Assembly: GCF_002890895.1 (NCBI RefSeq)
Contig: NZ_POUL01000003.1
Coordinates: 372,001-436,000, forward strand
DNA: 64,000 bases
DNA from: Stutzerimonas stutzeri
GTDB lineage: Bacteria > Pseudomonadota > Gammaproteobacteria > Pseudomonadales > Pseudomonadaceae
Direction of reading: 5' to 3'
Every line of letters starts with the position of its first letter. Position 1 is the stretch's first letter. Shown one piece after another: positions 63,571 to 64,000 of the stretch. A program made the position numbers and the translations under genes. Under the pieces are notes generated by a model, which saw only the letters and a list, made by a program, of their open reading frames with translations, ran no database searches and had not been told where the DNA came from.

Positions 63571-64000
63571 ATGAATGCGATTTGGCGCAACAGTACCTGG
63601 ATCCTGCTGGGCGGCTCCTTGATCCTTGCTCTTTCCTTGGGGATCCGGCATGGGTTCGGCCTTTTTCTGCCACCGATGAGCGCCGAATTCGGCTGGGGGC
63701 GTGAAACCTTTGCGTTTGCCATTGCCTTGCAGAATCTGATCTGGGGCCTGGCGCAGCCGGTCACCGGCGCGCTGGCGGACCGTTTTGGTGTGGCACGTGC
63801 AGTGCTGCTCGGTGGTGTGCTCTACGCGGTCGGCCTGTTGCTGATGGCGGGCGCGGATTCGCCGGTTTCGTTGTCACTCAGCGCTGGCCTGCTGATCGGA
63901 CTGGGGCTTTCCGGAACCTCCTTTTCCGTGATCCTTGGTGCAGTCGGGCGCGCGGTGCCGGTCGAAAAACGCAGCATGGCGATGGGTATTGCCAGCGCAG
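63571..64000 (+). CDS. MFS transporter, N-terminal part (cut by window edge)
   Basis: The frame is open from the ATG at 63571 to the end of the window (143 codons). It shows four membrane helices and the MFS motif A-like loop [17 protein letters not shown]. The beginning [20 protein letters not shown] runs into [20 protein letters not shown], as in oxalate/formate-antiporter-like MFS proteins. The C-terminal part and substrate cannot be seen. Confidence 0.85.
   Translation, partial: MNAIWRNSTWILLGGSLILALSLGIRHGFGLFLPPMSAEFGWGRETFAFAIALQNLIWGLAQPVTGALADRFGVARAVLLGGVLYAVGLLLMAGADSPVSLSLSAGLLIGLGLSGTSFSVILGAVGRAVPVEKRSMAMGIASA

Overview
This window looks like part of a Pseudomonas-group chromosome, most likely a Stutzerimonas (P. 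stutzeri)-like gammaproteobacterium. The evidence is moderately high GC, the metR/metE pair, an OprP/OprO-type porin, a FabH-like synthase of the kind known in Pseudomonas, mltF, yejK/ndpA, uppP, and a curli (csg) operon instead of fap. Species assignment is inference from gene content. I saw no insertion sequence, prophage, CRISPR array or rRNA.

Layout. 191-4379 (minus) is a colinear curli operon, csgD-E-F-G-B-A, whose last gene encodes an unusually long curlin with about 35 short repeats. 4610-11533 holds housekeeping and small metabolic genes: LysE exporter, VOC protein, aldo/keto reductase, SDR, lipoproteins, a periplasmic solute-binding-like protein and a pseudouridine synthase. 11883-15183 encodes a membrane PQQ-dependent dehydrogenase and a CvfB-like S1 protein.

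15991-36413 is a Wzx/Wzy/Wzc-type exopolysaccharide locus: outer-membrane barrel, Wza-like lipid-free export protein, Wzc-like tyrosine kinase, Ugd, flippase, glycosyltransferases, Gmd and Fcl (GDP-L-fucose), a polymerase, a PRTase-HAD fusion, a WecG/TagA/CpsF transferase, a second flippase and two paralogous GH5 glycosidases. Together these predict a fucose- and glucuronate-containing polymer that may carry a PRPP-derived ribofuranose. No initiating phosphoglycosyltransferase was seen. DUF488 and DUF2945 genes sit inside this region.

36862-39043 is a three-gene operon of membrane proteins with Ser/Thr/Gly-rich tails, followed by tRNA-Thr(CGU) and an OsmC-YcaO fusion. 41698-44207 (minus) encodes a polysaccharide pyruvyl transferase and a third flippase. 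44538-48443 holds a YihY/BrkB protein and a tight operon of GT4, DUF2334 deacetylase and UPF0104 membrane protein that may form a glycolipid cassette.

48501-64000 is mostly core: ankyrin protein, DUF3820 protein, FabH-like synthase, phosphate-type porin with a candidate Pho box, GNAT/FemAB-like protein, metR/metE, ybaK, mltF, a GIY-YIG protein, a GST with a C-terminal extension, uppP, yejK, and the start of an MFS transporter cut by the window edge.
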